From: Alphaproteobacteria bacterium
GTDB lineage: Bacteria; Pseudomonadota; Alphaproteobacteria; CAAGCB01; CAG-977
Assembly: GCA_900768845.1 (NCBI GenBank)
Contig: CAAGEK010000044.1
Span: forward strand, 1-64,000
DNA length: 64,000 nt
Direction of reading: 5' to 3'
A program made the position numbers and the translations under genes. The notes under the pieces were generated by a model. The model was not told the DNA's origin and ran no database searches. It saw only the letters and a program-made list of their open reading frames with translations. Positions 59,999 to 64,000 of this stretch are shown here, piece after piece (within the stretch, counting starts at the first letter, position 1; each line of letters begins with the position of its first letter).

Positions 59999-60862
59999 TT
60001 AGCGGCCGTCTTTTCGGGATTTAAGGCCGAGAGGGGTAACCATTCCGCCGGGGTTGCACGCGCCGGAAGCGAATAAAGTGCCGACCTGTTTCATATATTC
60101 GCCCGCTTTTTTTTGCGGCGTATCTGAAGACGTTTCATTTTCCGGCGGCTGTTGCGTTTTTTCCGCCGTTTTCGGTTTCCCCGAACCGCGTGTTATCGGA
60201 ATGTCGGATATAAAGTACGTCCCGAAGGTTATGCCCATGACGGCGGCGTCACGACGGACTTCCTTGAACGATTCCTTCCCCCGAAACCATTTATCCGTCG
60301 TATCGACAAAGCGTTTGACCTCCGGCGCAATCAGCAACGTCGCTTTGCCGACGCGAAGCGCACCTTTGACGGCGTACGCCCCCGCAACGTCGCAAGCCGC
60401 CGTCGCGATGCTGAGAGCCCCCGACGTCATTGTAAAATGGGCTTCCCCCCTGTTTTGAGCCAAATAATCCAGAACGCCTTCCGACTCGCCCTTTTGTTTG
60501 GATTTTTGCGCCGGCTCCAACAAAGACATCGCCTTTTCACAGGTTTTATACGCGCAAATTCCGATGACCCCCGGTATGCCGAACAGTTTTGCGGCCAATA
60601 CCGTGCGGGTGATGTTTTTCACACTGTCGCGCAACTTGACATAGACTTGACCGTATCGGGCTTCCATTTTCGTATTGAAAGCTTTGAGCCTGTTGTCGAT
60701 TTTTTCCAAAAACGGGACGGCATGTATGACTTTTTCCTTTTTCTGTTTTATCCGTTCTTTGGCATTCATGACACAGCGCGCCGTTCCCGACATGAACATT
60801 TCCAGCGTGCGGTTGTGCAAAACCAATTTCTTAGAGGCGTCTTTTTTAACAGATTCCGTCAT
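59999..60862 (-). CDS. unknown protein with a central hydrophobic segment
   Basis: 287 residues. Basic N-terminal third (RIKQKKEKVIHAVPFLEKI), hydrophobic stretch LAAKLFGIPGVIGICAYKT near 95, a small Ala/Gly-rich part (GALSIATAACDVAGAYAVKGAL), and a Ser/Thr/Pro-rich tail. Starts 8 nt after the upstream gene ends, so it forms a pair with it. No family recognised. Confidence 0.55.
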   Translation of the reverse strand: MTESVKKDASKKLVLHNRTLEMFMSGTARCVMNAKERIKQKKEKVIHAVPFLEKIDNRLKAFNTKMEARYGQVYVKLRDSVKNITRTVLAAKLFGIPGVIGICAYKTCEKAMSLLEPAQKSKQKGESEGVLDYLAQNRGEAHFTMTSGALSIATAACDVAGAYAVKGALRVGKATLLIAPEVKRFVDTTDKWFRGKESFKEVRRDAAVMGITFGTYFISDIPITRGSGKPKTAEKTQQPPENETSSDTPQKKAGEYMKQVGTLFASGACNPGGMVTPLGLKSRKDGR

Positions 60863-60870
60863 TTTTTCAC

Positions 60871-61590
60871 CTATTCAAGGACGTCCAACAATTTTTGAAA
60901 TTCCTGATGGATTTGCACCGCCCGAGCGGAATCCAACGGAAAATCAACGGCGGATTTATCCATAACGAACAAAACAACCAATGCTTTTTCCATTTCGGTC
61001 TGCAACATATCCAGATAATGTTCACACGTTATTTCCGCATCCGAAACGCACAAACGCATATATGTTTTTATCCGCGCCGCTTCCAAAATGCTTTCTTTGA
61101 AAGCGTCCGCCGTTAAAACCGCCCCGTCGTCATCAACGATTTCAACACTGTCAACCACTTTCAAGACACGTTCAAACCGAGGAAAAACCGGTTTTCCGGA
61201 CACATCGCATTCAAACGGGTCAATCCGTTCAAAACAATCCAGAGCGGCGATATTGCGTTCGATTTCTTCCGCCGAAACATTTGACAGGTTATCGTACCCC
61301 GCCAAATGATCGAATCGTTTTAAAACAGGCGTGATTTTAGCTTCGGCTTTTTTGGCGCAAAGCCTTAGATCCGTATTTTCCGTTTCTCCGAACACCCTGA
61401 TAAAACCGAAAAACACCGGCGCGTCTTCAGTATCGATTTTCGTTTCGCCGGACAAAAAAGAAGCCAGCCGGCGCATTGCTTCATTTTCCAACAGGCGCAA
61501 AGCGGCTTCATCAACCGGCGTCGCCGCCAAAATCGCCGAACGTTCGGCAATCAAGGCTGTTTCCGTTTTATCCGAAAAAATATTTTCCAT
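60871..61590 (-). CDS. unknown acidic protein
   Basis: 239 residues from ATG 61590 (MENIFSDKTETAL); an upstream in-frame ATG at 61716 would add a hydrophobic stretch, but its codons run through AT-rich leader. Ala/Glu/Asp/Lys-rich, mostly helical; no signal or domain seen. First gene of the pair with 59999. The AT-rich 61591-61877 gap is a divergent promoter region with the sulfatase. Confidence 0.55.
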   Translation of the reverse strand: MENIFSDKTETALIAERSAILAATPVDEAALRLLENEAMRRLASFLSGETKIDTEDAPVFFGFIRVFGETENTDLRLCAKKAEAKITPVLKRFDHLAGYDNLSNVSAEEIERNIAALDCFERIDPFECDVSGKPVFPRFERVLKVVDSVEIVDDDGAVLTADAFKESILEAARIKTYMRLCVSDAEITCEHYLDMLQTEMEKALVVLFVMDKSAVDFPLDSARAVQIHQEFQKLLDVLE

Positions 61591-61877
61591 TCCCGCACCC
61601 GTTAAAAAGCAGATTAAATTATAATACCAAAAAATCAAAAGATAAAAAGCAAAAATTGACAAAATTTTTGCTATTTTTTCGATAAAATTTATTTTTCCGA
61701 AAAACTCGCCAAACATTCAAACATCCGTTTCCGAAAAAAACGGGCGCATTGCTTTTTGCGCCTTTCATATAAAACTTCAGATGGAAAATCAATCGTATAT
61801 ATTCTTAATTATATATTGATTTTTCCCTCATTATTGCAAAAAATCCATTATCTTTCTATGCAGGGGAGAATTTTTTC

Positions 61878-63764
61878 ATGATGTATTTCATCCGCCGTCT
61901 GGCTCCGTTTTACATTGCCAGACTTGTTGTAAAATTTTCCGGAGCTTTCGTTTTATGTTTCATTGAACGGGCGAACGTCGATTTTTCCGTTTTATCCGTT
62001 CTTCAAAGCTTGCCGTGTTATTCATACAGGCGACCGTTTCCTTTTTCCATCTTGCCCTGTTGCCGGCGTTATATTTCGCTTGTTTGCCGAAAGACAAGGT
62101 TTTCAAAACGTTCGACAGGCGTTTTTCCTTGTTTTTATTCGCCGCGTTTTTGTTTTTGACTTTTTTTGAACAGGTTTCCGTTTTCATTTTTTGGGACGAA
62201 TTTTCGTGCGCGTTTAATTTCATCGCCGTCGACTATTTGATTTACACCAAAGAAGTCGTCGGAAACATCATGCAATCGTATCCCGTTTTCACAATCATCG
62301 GAATTATCGCGGCTTTGGCGGCTTTAACGGCCTGCCTGTTCAGAAACGCCCTGTTTCCCGAAGTCCCGCCCCCTTCGGTCAAACAAAAAGTCGCGGCTTT
62401 GGCGGGATTGATCGCCTTGTGTGTACTGTCCGCGGATATCAAATTGGCCGAAAAAGGTGAAAACAGATACAATAACGAAATCGCCAAAGACGGATTATAC
62501 AGTCTGTTCAGCGCGTTCATCAAAAACGAACTGAATTATCCCGAATTTTATCTGACCCGTTCTCAGGCTGAAAATCTGGCTTTTTTAAAAAAGGATCTGA
62601 AACAGCGGGGCGTCGTTTTCAACAACGGCGGCGAATCGCTCGGACGCACGATTTCCTCCTCCTTTCCCGAAAAAAGGATGAATGTCGTCATCGTTGTCAT
62701 GGAAAGCATGGGATATGAATTTTTTGACGAGTTGCATCCCGAACAATCCGTCACGCCGAACCTGTCGCGTCTGGCGGAACAGGGACTGTTTTTCAGCCGC
62801 ACCTATGCCACCGGAACCAGAACCGTCCGCGGGTTGGAAGCCGTCAGCCTGTCAATCCCCCCTTTGCCGGGGATGTCGATCCTGCGCCGGAAGGGAAATG
62901 AAAACCTGCATTCGATAGGTTCCCTGTTCAAAGGCAAGGGATATGATACGAAATGGTTGTACGGCGGATACGGCTACTTTGACAATATGAACCACTTTTT
63001 TGAAAACAACGGGTTTAAAGTCATCGACAGAACCGATCTGGACGCGTCAAAAATCCGCCATGCCAATATATGGGGGGGTTTCCGACGAAGACATATTCGA
63101 CCGCGCCATTGAAGAGGCCGACAAATCCCATGCCGGAAAAAATCCGTTTTTGCAAATTGTCATGACGACTTCAAACCACCGCCCTTTCAGCTATCCGGAA
63201 GGCAAAATCGACATTCCGTCGAAAACGAACCGGTTGGGAGCCGTCAAATATGCCGATTTCGCCATCGGAGAGTTGATAAAAAACGCCAAAACAAAAGAAT
63301 GGTTCGATGATACTTTGTTTGTTTTCATCGCCGATCACGGCGCCGGCAGTGCGGGAAAGCAGGAATTGAACCCCGAAACGCATCGCATTCCCATGATTTT
63401 TTACGCTCCCGCACATTTCAAACCCGCCCGTTTCGATTATCCCGTCAGCCAAATCGATATGTTGCCGACATTATCGGGATTGTTGAATTTCAACTATGAC
63501 AGCGTTTTTTACGGCAAAGACGCTTTGAAACCCGATTACGTTTCCCGTTATTTCGTCAGCAATTATCAATACGTCGGATATTCGACGGACAAAGATTTGG
63601 TGGTTTTAAAACCCGTTAAAACCGTATCTTATTACAAAAACGGAAAACAGCACCGTTTCGCTCCGCCCGAATTGGAAAAAGGCGCAATCAGCTATTATCA
63701 ACACGCTTCGAACTGGCGGGATCTGTATAAAGCCGTTTTACCAAAGCGTACAGCGTCAAAATGA
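61878..63764 (+). pseudogene. LTA-synthase-family sulfatase, broken by two frameshifts
   Basis: Three in-line reading frames give one protein. N-terminal membrane part from ATG 61878 (AGGGGAG upstream), frame change near 61960-61990, then membrane segments and the first half of the sulfatase domain (VIVVMESMGYEF; GTRTVRG with the catalytic Thr) to 63070. A second frame change at a G7 tract (63072-63078) follows, then the second half (SDEDIFDRAIEEA, FIADHGAGSAG) to 63764. Six Gs would restore WGVSDEDIF. The intact family transfers phosphoglycerol or phosphoethanolamine at the envelope. Pseudogene, phase variant or assembly error. Confidence 0.7.
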
Positions 63765-64000
63765 CAATCCATGAAGCCGTCATGCCGACCAGCGTATGCG
63801 ACAGAAAATGTTCCCCGCGCAACATTTGATACGTTCCCGCAATCCATCCCGCGCACAATCCGAACGCAAGTCCGGCTTGACGTTTCCTGCGGCTTTTAAA
63901 ACAAAAATACAACGCCATGAAAGCAAAACCGCTTGTCGCATGGCCTGCGGGGAAACATTTCCCCTTTTTCATCCGCTCCGCCCCGCTTTGCTCCAAAGGA
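63688..64000 (-). CDS. PAP2-family phosphatase, partial (5' end beyond window)
   Basis: C-terminal part of a PAP2/lipid-phosphatase: GKCFPAGHATSGFAFMALY holds the acid-phosphatase PSGH-type motif as PAGH, and RGEHFLSHTLVGM is the second motif (SR-x-H). Three hydrophobic segments are visible. It probably acts on a lipid phosphate in the periplasm. The gene extends past position 64000 and overlaps the 3' end of the broken sulfatase by 77 nt, tail to tail. Confidence 0.75.
   Translation of the reverse strand, partial: PLEQSGAERMKKGKCFPAGHATSGFAFMALYFCFKSRRKRQAGLAFGLCAGWIAGTYQMLRGEHFLSHTLVGMTASWIVILTLYALVKRLYTDPASSKRVDNS

Overview
This window reads as chromosomal DNA of an alphaproteobacterium. 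The inference rests on an Irr-type iron regulator, the truB-rpsO-pnp block, the ftsK-lolA pair, and the Suv3-like helicase / S4 protein / 2[4Fe-4S] ferredoxin neighbourhood, all familiar alphaproteobacterial arrangements. Several features fit a host-associated or anaerobic member of the class: a meso-diaminopimelate dehydrogenase of the kind common in Firmicutes and Bacteroidetes, a phase-variable-looking promoter, a PilM/PilV-like pair, an IS200 relic and several broken genes. No species is assigned.

Layout. 0.2-3.4 kb: a lipoprotein, a well-bounded structured small RNA resembling 6S RNA, a broken sugar-ketoisomerase fragment, irr and a nitronate-monooxygenase-like enzyme. 3.5-7.0 kb: truB-rpsO-pnp on the minus strand. 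7.1-9.1 kb: envelope proteins, with a G10 tract between -35 and -10 of one gene and a terminator/antiterminator leader before a lipoprotein-beta-barrel operon. 9.1-12.6 kb: a heterodimeric ABC exporter. 12.7-13.4 kb: tRNA-Gly(GCC) followed by duplicated blocks that resemble the tRNA 3' end plus its terminator. 13.5-18.1 kb: a TPR protein, a SpoIIE-type phosphatase/anti-sigma-kinase fusion with its STAS partner, and ddh. 18.3-21.5 kb: two large paralogous proteins of unknown role. 21.7-27.5 kb: gap, pgk, an aldo/keto reductase and a large protein with an HExxH motif. 27.7-32.4 kb, plus strand: 5'-nucleotidase, ClC channel, dicarboxylate-type symporter and RDD protein.

32.4-34.6 kb is about 2.2 kb without a credible gene, filled by repeats: a degenerate array with a period near 66 bp, and 8-9 copies of a 44-bp unit containing two hairpins. 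Next come a PilM-like protein and a 948-residue PilV-like prepilin of mosaic composition, then MutT and another repeat field (38.9-39.6 kb). That field holds a compact minus-strand transcription unit with a copy of the 16S rRNA anti-Shine-Dalgarno tail. 39.6-44.1 kb is a zinc module: znuA and a secreted MEMO-AMMECR1 fusion diverge from zur-znuC-znuB across a 13-bp palindrome.

44.1-51.7 kb: a PilT/DotB-type ATPase, CnoX/YbbN-like holdase, Lon-domain protein, FtsK, LolA, a response regulator, and an unknown protein behind a canonical sigma-54 promoter. 52.3-52.75 kb holds the decayed IS200-type transposase. 52.9-59.8 kb carries ferredoxin, S4 protein, Suv3-like helicase, htpG, a small unknown protein and purB. 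The right end has two unknown proteins, an LTA-synthase-family sulfatase broken by two frameshifts (one at a G7 tract) and a partial PAP2 phosphatase running off the window.

The strongest candidates for something undescribed are the anti-SD-like RNA at 39.2 kb, the repeat fields at 32.9-34.5 and 38.9-39.6 kb, the attenuator at 8.9 kb, the small RNA at 0.7-0.9 kb and the paralogous large proteins at 18.3-21.5 kb. All calls are by reading only; no database search or folding program was run.
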